A stretch of 64,000 nucleotides of DNA, taken from Tessaracoccus aquimaris. GTDB lineage: Bacteria > Actinomycetota > Actinomycetes > Propionibacteriales > Propionibacteriaceae. The DNA is taken from assembly GCF_001997345.1 (NCBI RefSeq), contig NZ_CP019606.1:2790001-2854000 (forward strand). The letters run 5' to 3'. The notes below the pieces were generated by a model. The model was not told the DNA's origin, did not search any database, and saw nothing but the letters and a program-made list of their open reading frames with translations. The stretch's first letter is position 1, and every line of letters starts with the position of its first letter. Shown piece by piece: positions 1-14,274 of the stretch. A program made the translations under genes and the position numbers.

Positions 1-156
1 CGGTCCCACCGGACCGGCGACCCGACGCCGGCGCCGTGATCTCCGCCGGAGGGCGGTCGAGGCCCTACCGCCTACGACCGCCACCCGGCGGGGATCTCTG
101 CGTTTCGGGCAGCGGACGCGACCCGACCCGGTTTCGCGGCCCGGCGACCCGACGAG

Positions 157-162
157 TAGGAT
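157..162 (+). promoter_or_regulatory. Likely -10 element of the first MFS gene
   Basis: TAGGAT matches the actinobacterial TANNNT -10 and lies about 58 nt before the preferred start. No clear -35 is seen. This is an inference from motif and position only. Confidence 0.35.
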
Positions 163-220
163 CGCCGCTCCGGGACGGCGCCTTGCGCGCGCCTTCCTTG
201 GTCAGGGGAGAGTGAGACGG

Positions 221-1453
221 GTGGCAGGCCCAGGGTTGGACAGGAACTTCAACCGGTTCTGGACGGGTGAGTCGCTTTCGCATTTCGCGGTCCAACTCGG
301 TGCCGTCGCGATCCCCGTCATCTCCGTCGAGATCCTGAACGCGAGCGAGTCGGAACTCGGCTACCTCAACGCCGCCTCGACGGCCGCGTTCCTGATCCTG
401 GGGCTGCCCGCGGGCGCCTGGGTCGACCGGTGGTTCAAGCGCCCCACCATGATCGCCGCGAACCTCGTCCGGGGCGTCGCCGTGGCCGCGGTCCCGATCT
501 TGTACTTCACCGGGCTGCTGCAGTTGTGGCACCTGTACGTGATCGCGGGAGTGATCGGCATCGCCACGGTGTTCTTCGACGTCGCGTACCAGAGCTTCAT
601 CCCGATGCTGGTCGGGACGGGTGTGATCTCGCGGGCCAACTCGCGAATGGAGGCGACGGCGCAGTTGGCGCGACTGGCCGGCCCAGCGCTCGGCGGCCTG
701 CTGCTGAAGGTGATCAGCGCCCCACTGCTGCTGCTCGCCGACAGCCTCGGCTACCTGGCGAGTTGGGGGTTCCTGCTCGTCACCCGCGACCACGAGGCCG
801 AGTACCGGGCAGAGCGGCCCGCGGCTCCCCGCCGCAACCTCGTCGCCGAGATCCGAGAAGGGCTGAGCTTCGTGGTGCGACAGCCCGCGATCAGCCGCAT
901 CACGCTCGCCTCGTTCCTCAGCAACTTCGCCTCCACCGCCACCTACACGCTGGTGCCCATCGTTGTGCTGCGCCTGCTCGGCTTCACTCCCTTCGAGTTC
1001 GGGATGATCATGACGCTCGGCGCGATCGGGGGCCTGCTCGGCGCGGCGATGGCGGGAAGGGTGGCGCGCAGGGTCGGGGTCGCCAACGCGGTGCGCTTCT
1101 CCACCCTGTTCGGCGCCCTCGCCGTGTTCGCCTACCCGCTGGCGATGTTGATGGAGGGCAAGGCCGTGCAGTTCGTGGTGCTGATCGTCGGCTCATTCAT
1201 CGGAAACGCCGCGATCCTGACCTACAACGTGACCCAGGTGTCGCTTCGTCAGCGGCTGTGCCCGCCGCACCTGCTCGGCAGGATGAACGCCTCGGTGCGG
1301 TTCATCGTGTGGGGCATCATGCCGATCAGCGCCATCGCCGCCGGGTGGCTCAGCCAGTTGATGGGGGTCGGCAACTTCCTGTGGCTGACCGCCTGCCTCG
1401 GCACCCTCGGCGTGGTCCCGCTGCTGCGCCTGCATCGCCACATCCCCGCCTGA
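221..1453 (+). CDS. MFS transporter (efflux type)
   Basis: A 410-residue inner-membrane protein of the major facilitator superfamily, of the drug/macrolide-efflux-like subgroup (MefA/enterobactin-exporter-like layout). It has about 12 hydrophobic segments, and the loop after the second helix reads GAWVDRWFKRP, the family's loop 2-3 signature. A second lobe begins near residue 215. The substrate cannot be read from sequence. I prefer the GTG at 221 because the GGGGAG at 205-210 then sits 10 nt upstream; a GTG at 212 is also open but leaves almost no spacing. The gene stands alone, followed 90 nt later by a separately regulated small gene. Confidence 0.85.
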   Translation: MAGPGLDRNFNRFWTGESLSHFAVQLGAVAIPVISVEILNASESELGYLNAASTAAFLILGLPAGAWVDRWFKRPTMIAANLVRGVAVAAVPILYFTGLLQLWHLYVIAGVIGIATVFFDVAYQSFIPMLVGTGVISRANSRMEATAQLARLAGPALGGLLLKVISAPLLLLADSLGYLASWGFLLVTRDHEAEYRAERPAAPRRNLVAEIREGLSFVVRQPAISRITLASFLSNFASTATYTLVPIVVLRLLGFTPFEFGMIMTLGAIGGLLGAAMAGRVARRVGVANAVRFSTLFGALAVFAYPLAMLMEGKAVQFVVLIVGSFIGNAAILTYNVTQVSLRQRLCPPHLLGRMNASVRFIVWGIMPISAIAAGWLSQLMGVGNFLWLTACLGTLGVVPLLRLHRHIPA

Positions 1454-1463
1454 CGAGCGGCCA

Positions 1464-1504
1464 GATGAGAGTCTTCTCATCCCTTGGGCAGTGCTGTCCT
1501 CATG
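1464..1504 (+). promoter_or_regulatory. Candidate response-regulator operator upstream of the Asp-tail protein
   Basis: Perfect inverted repeat GATGAGA-N4-TCTCATC at 1464-1481, followed by CCTCATG at 1498-1504. From TCTCA to CTCATG is 24 nt. The same two elements with the same 24-nt spacing occur before the gene at 4571, and a related palindrome lies between that gene and the kinase. The inference is a shared binding site for the response regulator encoded between them. Confidence 0.6.
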
Positions 1505-1540
1505 CTGGTCGCGTTGAGTGGGCGACGAGGAGGAACACGG

Positions 1541-1903
1541 ATGCAGAAGAAGTGGGTCATCGCCGTCGGGCTGCTGGCGCTCATCGGCCTGGTCGCGGGC
1601 TGGGTGTTCGCGATGATGGTGCGCACCGAGACCGAGCCTCCGCGGCAGTCGGCCATCGTCGTGACAAAGGCCCCAGAGCCGACCCCGACGGTCGAGTCGC
1701 CGACGCCGCCCTCCGGCACTGCGTCGCCTCCGGCCACGCCCGCTCCATCTCCGAGCCCGTCGCCGAGCGCCTCACCGACGGCGCCCGAGACCGTGACCCC
1801 TGCCAAGCCCCAGTCGGTCGACGACGACGATGACCTGGATGACGACGACGACCCCGATGACGATGACACGGACGATGACGATCCGGACGATGACGACGAC
1901 TGA
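1541..1903 (+). CDS. Small membrane-anchored protein with Asp-rich C-terminal tail
   Basis: A 120-residue protein of no named family. An N-terminal segment (about residues 3-27, MQKKW then hydrophobic) can act as a signal anchor. It is followed by a Pro/Thr/Ser/Ala-rich disordered stretch (about 40-88) and a tail of roughly 32 residues that is almost all aspartate. The tail could bind divalent cations (inference). The start at 1541 is favoured by AGGAGG about 10 nt upstream; an in-frame GTG at 1484 lies inside the palindromic control region. The gene sits beside a two-component system and shares its putative operator with the Ser-Pro repeat protein at 4571, so both are probable targets. Confidence 0.7.
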   Translation: MQKKWVIAVGLLALIGLVAGWVFAMMVRTETEPPRQSAIVVTKAPEPTPTVESPTPPSGTASPPATPAPSPSPSPSASPTAPETVTPAKPQSVDDDDDLDDDDDPDDDDTDDDDPDDDDD

Positions 1904-1955
1904 GCGCCGCGTCGCCTGATCATCGGCCACCCCGGACCCCGACTGGCTCGGCGCC

Positions 1956-2240
1956 GTTCGTCGAGCTTTGTCGAGACGTCCGACACCACCCGGCAACGGG
2001 ACCCTTCGACAAGCTCAGGGAACGGCCGGCAGGCTCAGGAAGCAACCCGCTCGTCGAGCCTGTCGAGACGTCCGACACCACCCGGCAACCGGACCCTTCG
2101 ACAACCTCAGGGAACGGCCGGCAGGCTCAGGAAGCAACCCGCTCGTCGAGCCTGTCGAGACGTCCGACACCACCCGGCAACCGGACCCTTCGACAAGCTC
2201 AGGGAACGGTGGGCAGGCTCAGGGAACGGTCGGCGAGATT
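1956..2240 (+). repeat. 92-bp tandem repeat array, three copies
   Basis: The marker GTCGAGACGTCCGACACC begins at 1970, 2062 and 2154, a constant 92-bp period. Each unit also carries CCCTTCGACAAGCTCAGGGA or a one-base variant, which can fold against the neighbouring GAGCCTGTCGAG. The first copy is preceded by GTTCGTCGAGC, the signature seen at 20041 and, reversed, around 14050-14180. The array fills the 351-bp gap between convergent genes; no coding sequence is apparent. Confidence 0.85.
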
Positions 2241-2254
2241 CCGATGCGCGGCGC

Positions 2255-2920
2255 TCACACCAGCCGGTAGCCCATCCCGCGGACCGTCTCGAAGCGGTCC
2301 CTCCCCAGCTTTCCGCGCAGGTAGCGCACGTACACGTCCACCACGTTCGATCCGGGGTCGAAGTCGAAGCCCCACACGTTGCTGAGTAACTGCTCCCGGC
2401 TCAACACCTGGCCCGCATTGCGCAGGAAGGTCTCGGCCAGCGCGAACTCGCGGGCGGACAGGTCGACCCACTTCCCCTCGACGCCCGCCTTCCTGGTGCG
2501 GTAGTCGAGCGTCAACCCGTTGTGGCTGAGCTGTGTCGAGTCTGAGGCAGCGTCATGGTTGTCGCTGCGCAGCCGCAGCCGGATCCTGGCCAGCAGTTCC
2601 TCGAACGAGAACGGCTTGGGCATGTAGTCGTCCGCGCCGCCCTCGAGCCCCGCGACCCGGTCCTCGACTGACGAGCGCGCCGTCAGCATGATCACCGGGA
2701 CACCGACGCCCTGGCCGCGCAGCCGCTCCAGCACCTCGAAGCCGTCGATGTCGGGGAGGCCAACGTCGAGGAGGACGAGGTCGAAGTTGCCGTGCACCGC
2801 GAGCGAGACGGCCTCGAGTCCCGAGGCGCACTGGTGCGAGGTGAAGCCAGCCGCCTTCAGCCCCTTGGCGATGAAGGAGGCGATCCTGGCCTCGTCCTCC
2901 ACGATCAGTACTGTGCTCAC
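2255..2920 (-). CDS. OmpR/PhoB-family response regulator
   Basis: A 221-residue two-domain cytoplasmic transcription factor. The receiver domain (1-117) shows the acidic pair E8/D9, phosphoacceptor D52 in LLDVGLP, T80 and K102 in MPKPF. The C-terminal winged helix (about 130-221) ends with VDVYVRYLRGKLG and GMGYRLV, typical of OmpR-class DNA binding. The GTG start overlaps the kinase stop by 4 bp (GTGA), so the kinase and regulator are co-translated, kinase first. Probable targets are the two genes carrying the TGAGA/TCTCA sites on either side; that link is inference from position and shared motifs. Confidence 0.93.
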   Translation of the reverse strand: MSTVLIVEDEARIASFIAKGLKAAGFTSHQCASGLEAVSLAVHGNFDLVLLDVGLPDIDGFEVLERLRGQGVGVPVIMLTARSSVEDRVAGLEGGADDYMPKPFSFEELLARIRLRLRSDNHDAASDSTQLSHNGLTLDYRTRKAGVEGKWVDLSAREFALAETFLRNAGQVLSREQLLSNVWGFDFDPGSNVVDVYVRYLRGKLGRDRFETVRGMGYRLV

Positions 2921-4362
2921 GTCTCCGGCTCCTTCGTCGCTGGTTCAGGGGTGGGGGCGATGGGCACCACCAGGGTAAACGTCGACCCCTCGCCGTGCCT
3001 GGACTCGATGTCCAGCCGACCCGAGTGGGCCGCGAGGATCGACTCCACGATGCTCAGCCCCAGGCCGACGCCATGCTGCTGCGTCGCCTCGCTGCCGCGA
3101 CCGAACCGCTCCCGGACGCGCTCGATCTGGTCGGCAGGAATGCCGATGCCCTCGTCCGCTACCCACAGGTGGGCCTCCCCGCGGTGCACGCGGGATCCCA
3201 GTCGGATGACCGTCGACTCAGCGGAGTACTTGACGGCGTTGGCCGCGAGTTGGAGCCAGGCCTGGGTCATCCGGGTCGGGTCGATCCAGGCCTCGGTCGC
3301 GGCGACGCTGTCGAGCCCCCACTGTCGCTGTCCCAGGGTGCGGGCCTTCTCGAACGTCTGGTCGGTGAGCGTGGCGAGGTCGGCCCAGCGGGGCGTCACG
3401 AAGTCCGGCTGGCCGGCCTTCGCGAGCACCAGCAGGTCGTTGACGAGGCCGCCCATCCTGTCGAGTTCGTCGATGGCGAGGTCGCGGGTCTGGGTGACGT
3501 CGGCAGGATCGCTCGGGTCGACCAGTTCGAGGTGCCCCCGCACGACGGTGATGGGGGTGCGCAGTTCGTGGCCGACGTCGTCGAGGAGGCGCTGCTGCCC
3601 CTCGACGGAGCGCTGCACCCGGTCCAGCATCCCGTTGATCGTGGCGGTCAGCGACGCAAGCTCGTCGGCGCCACGGACGGGAACGCGGCTTGTCAGGTCG
3701 CCCTCGTCGATCGAGTCGGCCGCGACGCGTAACTCGTTGATGGGGCGGAGCAGCCGACCGATCAGGGGCCAGGCGACCGCGGCCGCGAGCCCGATCATGG
3801 CGAGCGCGACACCCGCGTAGATGAGCATGGTGGTGCGCAACTGTCGGTACTCTCCCGCCACGTCGACGACGCGGACGAAGGCGCCCTGCTGCGTCGGGTA
3901 GACGACGGGCGCCACGAGCGCGCGGTATTCGCGCTCCGCCGTCGAGATGCTCGTCACGACGACCTCGTTGCCGAGCGCGAGGGGGCGAAGTGCGGCGACG
4001 AGTTCGAGGTCGTGTTCGGGGCGGAGGTCGACGTCCCTGGCGACCAGGCTGACCCTGTCACCCACGAAGGCCAGCATGCCCTCCGTCTGGCTCACCATGG
4101 CCCGGCTCAGGAAGGTGCTGAGCAGTTCCTTGGGCCCCGCGAAGGGTTCGCCGGTCGCCGGGTCGAGGCCGTTGTCGGCGAGTTTGCGCAGTTCTCCGGC
4201 GGACCGCATCAACTGGTCGTCCATGGCCCTGCCGATCTCGCGGTTCTGGACGGCCGCGACGATGGTCCCGGACGCGATCAGGGTGAGCGCGGCGAGCAGG
4301 ATCATCGGCAGCATGATCCTGGTGCGAAGGCCTGCCTTCGCGCCGTCGGCTTCGGGCGTCAT
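2917..4362 (-). CDS. Sensor histidine kinase with HAMP domain
   Basis: A 481-residue membrane kinase partnered with the adjacent regulator. Two transmembrane helices (about 17-39 and 177-200) bracket a ~135-residue extracytoplasmic sensor with no recognised fold. Then come HAMP (about 200-250), HisKA with DVGHELRTPITVV (phospho-His 265) and a HATPase_c domain ending in GVGLGLSIVESI. The frame stays open far upstream, to 5172, but that part is antisense to the Ser-Pro repeat gene and lacks kinase features. The ATG at 4362 gives a normal length and first helix. The promoter should lie in the 4363-4480 region with its palindromes, suggesting autoregulation. Confidence 0.92.
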   Translation of the reverse strand: MTPEADGAKAGLRTRIMLPMILLAALTLIASGTIVAAVQNREIGRAMDDQLMRSAGELRKLADNGLDPATGEPFAGPKELLSTFLSRAMVSQTEGMLAFVGDRVSLVARDVDLRPEHDLELVAALRPLALGNEVVVTSISTAEREYRALVAPVVYPTQQGAFVRVVDVAGEYRQLRTTMLIYAGVALAMIGLAAAVAWPLIGRLLRPINELRVAADSIDEGDLTSRVPVRGADELASLTATINGMLDRVQRSVEGQQRLLDDVGHELRTPITVVRGHLELVDPSDPADVTQTRDLAIDELDRMGGLVNDLLVLAKAGQPDFVTPRWADLATLTDQTFEKARTLGQRQWGLDSVAATEAWIDPTRMTQAWLQLAANAVKYSAESTVIRLGSRVHRGEAHLWVADEGIGIPADQIERVRERFGRGSEATQQHGVGLGLSIVESILAAHSGRLDIESRHGEGSTFTLVVPIAPTPEPATKEPET

Positions 4363-4432
4363 GGCACCATCCTGCCCAACGCGCACGCATCCATGCCCGA
4401 CATCGTCTCGGACGAAGGGTCCCAGCCGATGA

Positions 4433-5071
<639 letters not shown>

Positions 5072-5078
5072 TTGAACT

Positions 5079-5111
5079 CCTGGGGTGGCCTTCCCCCTGG
5101 GCCGCCCCAGG
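5079..5111 (+). terminator. Hairpin between convergent genes
   Basis: CCTGGGGTGGC pairs with GCCGCCCCAGG (11 bp with one G-T pair). A second hairpin (GCTCTG with CAGAGC) follows at 5120-5149. Together they lie between the convergent Ser-Pro gene and kup and can serve both directions. No T-run, as is usual in this GC range. Confidence 0.6.
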
Positions 5112-5203
5112 CCTGACCCGCTCTGACTTCGCTCTTCGGCGAGCAGAGCGATGTCACTCCCCGGGACTCCACTGTGGCGCTGCAACGGGGGAGGACCTGA
5201 GCC

Positions 5204-7144
5204 TCACACCAGCGTCTCGGCGCCCATCACGACGGTGCGCTCGGGCGGCAGGTGGAACACGTTGGTCCTGGAGGCCTCATTCGAGGCGAGCCACAGGAAC
5301 AGCCTGCGTCCGAAGCGCGGAAGCTTGCTCTGCTCGCTCGCCGTCACCCGCAGGATCGACAGGAAGTAGCGTGCCTCGTCCGGGTTGAACTCCAACTCGG
5401 GCGACTTGCCCAACGCCCAGGTGAGCGCCTTGGGGATGTCCTGCGAGTCGTTGAACCCGACCCGGTAGCTGACGTGCACGATGCCGTCGTCGTCGTAGCC
5501 GAGATCGTGCACCGAAACCCGGTCGACGTGGCGCACGTGCGGGACGGTGTCGTTGACGATGCTGACGATGATGACCTTCTCGTGCAGCGCGTTGTTGAAC
5601 TCGAGGTTGTCGCGCAGCGCGAGGGGCGTGGTCTCCCGATCGGGATGCGGGAACACCGCAACGCCCGGCACCCGGTTGAGCTTCGCGGTGCGGATCTCCT
5701 GCACGAAGTCGTCCAGGGGCCCCTCGAGCGCGGCGCGGGCCTGGGCCCTGGCACGCCAGCCGACCTGCCAGGTGAGCATCACGACGATCACGATGCCCGC
5801 GATGAGCAGCGGGATCCAACCGCCCGAGGCGATCTTGGTGACGTTGGCAGCGAAGATCACGAGCTCCACCCCGCCGATCAGGATGGTGACGGGCAGCATC
5901 TTCCAAGCGGGCCAGTGCCACAGGAAGCGCGCCGTGAAGAGGAACAGCACGGTGGTCAGCAGCAGCGTGCCCGTTACCGCCAACCCGTAGGCGGTGGCGA
6001 GCCGTTCGGAGGACTGGAACACGGCGATCAGGACAAGCACGCCAACGAACAGGATCCAGTTGATGGAGGCGATGTAGATCTGGCCCGACTCCTCCTTGGA
6101 GGTGTGCCGGACGTTGAGGCGGGGCAGCAGCCGGAGCCGGGACGCCTGCCGCGACACGGAGAAGGCGCCCGAGATGACCGACTGGGACGCGATGACGGTG
6201 GCGGCGGTGGCGAGCAGCACCAACGGGACGCGCGCCCATTCGGGTGCGAGGTGGAAGAACGGGCTGGCCGATGTCGCCGGGTCGCCCAGGATCATCGCGC
6301 CCTGGCCGAAGTAGTTGAGTATCAGGCAGGGGAACACCACGGCGAACCAACTGAGCCGGATCGGGCCGGCGCCGAAGTGGCCCATGTCGGCGTAGAGCGC
6401 CTCGGCCCCCGTGATGCAGAGCACGATGGCGCCCATCGCGATGAACGCGATCAGCGGCCGCTCCGCCGCGAAGAACAGGGCGTGGTGCGGAGAGATCGCC
6501 GCGAGGATCTCGGGATGGTCGAGGATGTGTGGCACGCCGAGCACCGCGATCACGATAAACCAGACCAGCATGATGGGCCCGAATGTCCGGCCGACCTTCG
6601 ACGTCCCGAAGCGCTGCACGGCGAACAGCGCCGTCAGCACCAGGATCGCGGCGGGCAGCACCCACTCGGCCGCCTTCGGGGTGACGAGGTCGAGGCCCTC
6701 GAAGGCCGACATCACCGAGATCGCGGGGGTGATCACCGAGTCGCCGTAGAACAGGCCGGCCCCGATGATGCCGAGGATGGTGGCGACGGCGACCAACTTC
6801 TTCCTCCCTCGGAGCCGCCCGCGCAGCAGCGCGACCAGCGCGAGGATGCCGCCCTCGCCGTCGTTGTCCGCCCGCATCACGAGCAGCACGTACTTGGCGG
6901 TCACGATGATGGTGACGACCCAGAAGACAAGCGAGATGACGCCGTACACGTCGGCGGGGGTGGGCTCGACTGCGTTGTGGTCGAGCGAGAAGACGGTCTG
7001 CAGCGAGTAGAGCGGGCTAGTGCCGATGTCACCGAAGACGACGCCAAGTGCCCCGACCGCCAGCGGCACCTTCGCCCCGTCACGCGGCTTGTCCGGCTCG
7101 GGCGGGATGGCGTGGCGGGGAAGCGGCGACCCTGGGGTACTCAC
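5204..7144 (-). CDS. kup: Kup-family low-affinity potassium uptake protein
   Basis: A 646-residue K+/H+ symporter of the KUP/HAK/KT family. The hallmark GDIGTSPLYSL lies at about residues 38-48, followed by about 12 transmembrane segments to residue 445 and a ~200-residue cytoplasmic C-terminal domain, all normal for the family. I chose the GTG at 7144, the start of the usual short N-terminus; an ATG at 7192 would add 16 residues with no family similarity that I can see. It is monocistronic, convergent with the Ser-Pro protein gene, and has a 521-bp upstream gap shared with the divergent carboxylase gene. Confidence 0.93.
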   Translation of the reverse strand: MSTPGSPLPRHAIPPEPDKPRDGAKVPLAVGALGVVFGDIGTSPLYSLQTVFSLDHNAVEPTPADVYGVISLVFWVVTIIVTAKYVLLVMRADNDGEGGILALVALLRGRLRGRKKLVAVATILGIIGAGLFYGDSVITPAISVMSAFEGLDLVTPKAAEWVLPAAILVLTALFAVQRFGTSKVGRTFGPIMLVWFIVIAVLGVPHILDHPEILAAISPHHALFFAAERPLIAFIAMGAIVLCITGAEALYADMGHFGAGPIRLSWFAVVFPCLILNYFGQGAMILGDPATSASPFFHLAPEWARVPLVLLATAATVIASQSVISGAFSVSRQASRLRLLPRLNVRHTSKEESGQIYIASINWILFVGVLVLIAVFQSSERLATAYGLAVTGTLLLTTVLFLFTARFLWHWPAWKMLPVTILIGGVELVIFAANVTKIASGGWIPLLIAGIVIVVMLTWQVGWRARAQARAALEGPLDDFVQEIRTAKLNRVPGVAVFPHPDRETTPLALRDNLEFNNALHEKVIIVSIVNDTVPHVRHVDRVSVHDLGYDDDGIVHVSYRVGFNDSQDIPKALTWALGKSPELEFNPDEARYFLSILRVTASEQSKLPRFGRRLFLWLASNEASRTNVFHLPPERTVVMGAETLV

Positions 7145-7276
7145 ATGGGCAATGCTGCCCCACTCCCACGGCAAATATCGCGATCTCGCCACCAGCGCCG
7201 CCCGCCCACTCGCGGGGCGCGATCATCCACTGCTGACTACCCTTTCGCCGTCGATCGAACCGCGGGTTGGCTGCGC

Positions 7277-7358
7277 GTTGAGCAGTAGTCGGTGTTCGTT
7301 CCTGACGCGGCACGACTTGATCGTTCGAACCACGGACGAGTTACGGATGCTGCTCAAC
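7277..7358. repeat. TTGAGCA dispersed palindromic repeat, copy A (82 bp)
   Basis: Ends GTTGAGCA and TGCTCAAC form an inverted repeat. The interior carries CGTT near the left end, TTGATCGTTCGAA in the middle and ACGAGTTAC near the right end. Aligns with copies at 59751 and 62943 over the full length. Sits between divergent kup and the carboxylase gene. Confidence 0.75.
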
Positions 7359-7665
7359 GCTGAGTCGAGCACCCACATCCGCTTCGCGACCCCGGCTCAG
7401 GCCGTCCGACGTCCAGATCTCCCAGTCGTCCCGCGGCCAATCGCGGTGCGGTGCCAGCCGGCTCGCAACGGCGATTCTGTCGGGTCCACTCCTGACGATG
7501 ACCGCCATCGGTGCCGTGACAAGGCGGTCTCGCGCTGGATGGCCGGATGGCTTGTAGATTCTCCACAAACTTCCGGAACCGACATTGGGTGTCAGATTGC
7601 GCCCTGGGAGCCCGGGGATGCGGAAGTCTTGCATAGTCCGGCGTTTGTCGTGCCCAGGAGGTTAG
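7359..7665 (+). other. Upstream region of the carboxylase gene, no gene recognised
   Basis: No frame here shows a recognisable protein. A 97-codon minus-strand frame (7341-7634) has no family features, though its end overlaps the repeat. The last bases hold the ribosome binding site CAGGAGG (7655-7661) for the carboxylase start at 7666. The promoter is presumably here but no convincing -35/-10 pair was identified. Confidence 0.5.
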
Positions 7666-13170
<5,505 letters not shown>

Positions 13171-13290
13171 TCCGGGGACTCTTCGTGGACCACTCGCGGG
13201 GACGCGTTCGTCCGGCCGATAGCTCGGCGGGGCGGTCCCTCGGTGACTCTTCGCCGGGGCGTGCTCAGCCTGAAGACGCAGCGGATCGCC

Positions 13291-13296
13291 TAGTAT
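13291..13296 (+). promoter_or_regulatory. -10 element before the hemerythrin gene
   Basis: TAGTAT fits TANNNT and lies about 70 nt before the small frame at 13364 and 100 nt before the hemerythrin start. Confidence 0.4.
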
Positions 13297-13391
13297 CGGG
13301 GGAGCGTCGCGTGCCGGTGGGAGTCAGTCTCAGGCATGGAGGCGCCGAACCGAAGGGATGCCGATGACCACATCGATCTCCCCGCGCTCGC

Positions 13392-13862
13392 GTGACTGAG
13401 CGCGAGAGTTCCAGGCTGATCGCCTGGAGCGCCGAGCTGCGACGCGTCCACCAGCGTCTCCGCGACGCGCTGCGCGTCACCCGGGACGCCGTCCATGAGG
13501 GCCTACCGGCCGAGCCTGCGAGCCGCGATCTGTTGCTCTACTGTCACGGCTTCTGCGCCGCGCTCGACGGCCACCACCGGGGCGAGGACCGCAGCCTGTT
13601 CCCCGCGATCAGGGCAGCCCATCCGGAACTGGCGCCCACCCTCGCCGCCCTGGAACAGGACCACTCGATGATCGCGCACCTGCTCGGCGCGCTGCAGACG
13701 GCGGTGGACGCCGGGGGCTCTCCCGAGGAACTCGACCGCCACCTCGAGGGCATCGCCGCGATCATGGAGAGCCACTTCCGGTACGAGGAGCGTCAACTGC
13801 TGACGGTGCTCGACGGGCTCGCCCTCGAGGGCGCCGTCGACGAGGTGCTCGGCCCGCTCTGA
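13392..13862 (+). CDS. Hemerythrin HHE cation-binding domain protein
   Basis: A 156-residue four-helix protein of the hemerythrin-like (HHE) family, which binds a di-iron centre and usually senses or scavenges oxygen, NO or peroxide. Candidate ligands are the His in RRVHQRL, the HH of DGHHRGED, E and D of GEDRSLF, the His in EQDHSMI, and H/E in ESHFRYEE. The preferred GTG at 13392 overlaps the end of an 11-codon frame starting at 13364 (ATG, preceded by AAGGGA, ending at the TGA of GTGACTGA). Translation may therefore be coupled to a leader peptide. No partner gene adjoins it. Confidence 0.8.
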   Translation: MTERESSRLIAWSAELRRVHQRLRDALRVTRDAVHEGLPAEPASRDLLLYCHGFCAALDGHHRGEDRSLFPAIRAAHPELAPTLAALEQDHSMIAHLLGALQTAVDAGGSPEELDRHLEGIAAIMESHFRYEERQLLTVLDGLALEGAVDEVLGPL

Positions 13863-13962
13863 GGATTGGCTGGCGAGCCGTCCGTTCGCCTGAGGGCGGT
13901 TCCTGAGCTCGTCGCGGGACGATCCCTGCGCTTCTCGAAAGCTGAGACCAACGCTCGATGAG

Positions 13963-14240
13963 CAACCGTTCCCCGAGCCTGTCGAGGGGTCCGAAACAAA
14001 CGATCCCCGAGCCCGTCGAGGGGTCCGAAACCACCACTCGGCGCTCGGACGTCTCCACAAGCTCGACGAACAACCGATCCCCGAGCCCGTCGAGGGGTCC
14101 GAAACCGCCGATCCCCGAGCCCGTCGAGGGGTCCGACACCACCACTCGGCGGACGGACGTCTCGACAAGCTCGACGAACGACGAACCGTTCTCCGAGCCT
14201 GTCGAGGGGTCCGACACCCACTTCGCACGCTTGGATGCCT
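13963..14240. repeat. Cluster of interspersed GTCGAGGGGTCC hairpin repeats
   Basis: Five copies of a 24-nt unit close to CCCCGAGCCYGTCGAGGGGT begin at 13971, 14005, 14079, 14113 and 14191. Between them lie two copies of GGACGTCTCGACAAGCTCGA or a variant (about 14047 and 14155), the reverse complement of the signature at 1956 and 20041. They fill the 412-bp gap between the hemerythrin and GNAT genes, where no gene is evident. Confidence 0.8.
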
Positions 14241-14274
14241 CGACAACGTCGGCGGTCGGCACCACGATGGGTTC

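Noticed and set aside
1..211. 3' end of a coding gene at the left edge
   Set aside because: All frames are short or unrecognisable; apart from the TAGGAT at 157-162 nothing can be supported.
1956..2240. CRISPR array
   Set aside because: Units are 92 bp with no unique spacers, and no cas genes are present.
5252..7288. A 678-codon plus-strand frame rich in Asp, Glu, His and Arg opposite kup
   Set aside because: Shadow of the kup reading frame with no domain or ribosome site.
7145..7665. Riboswitch (for example c-di-AMP type) upstream of kup
   Set aside because: No conserved riboswitch core could be found; the region holds the TTGAGCA repeat instead.
13963..14240. CRISPR array with 24-nt repeats
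   Set aside because: Spacing between units is irregular (34 to 78 nt) and the intervening sequence belongs to the same repeat family.
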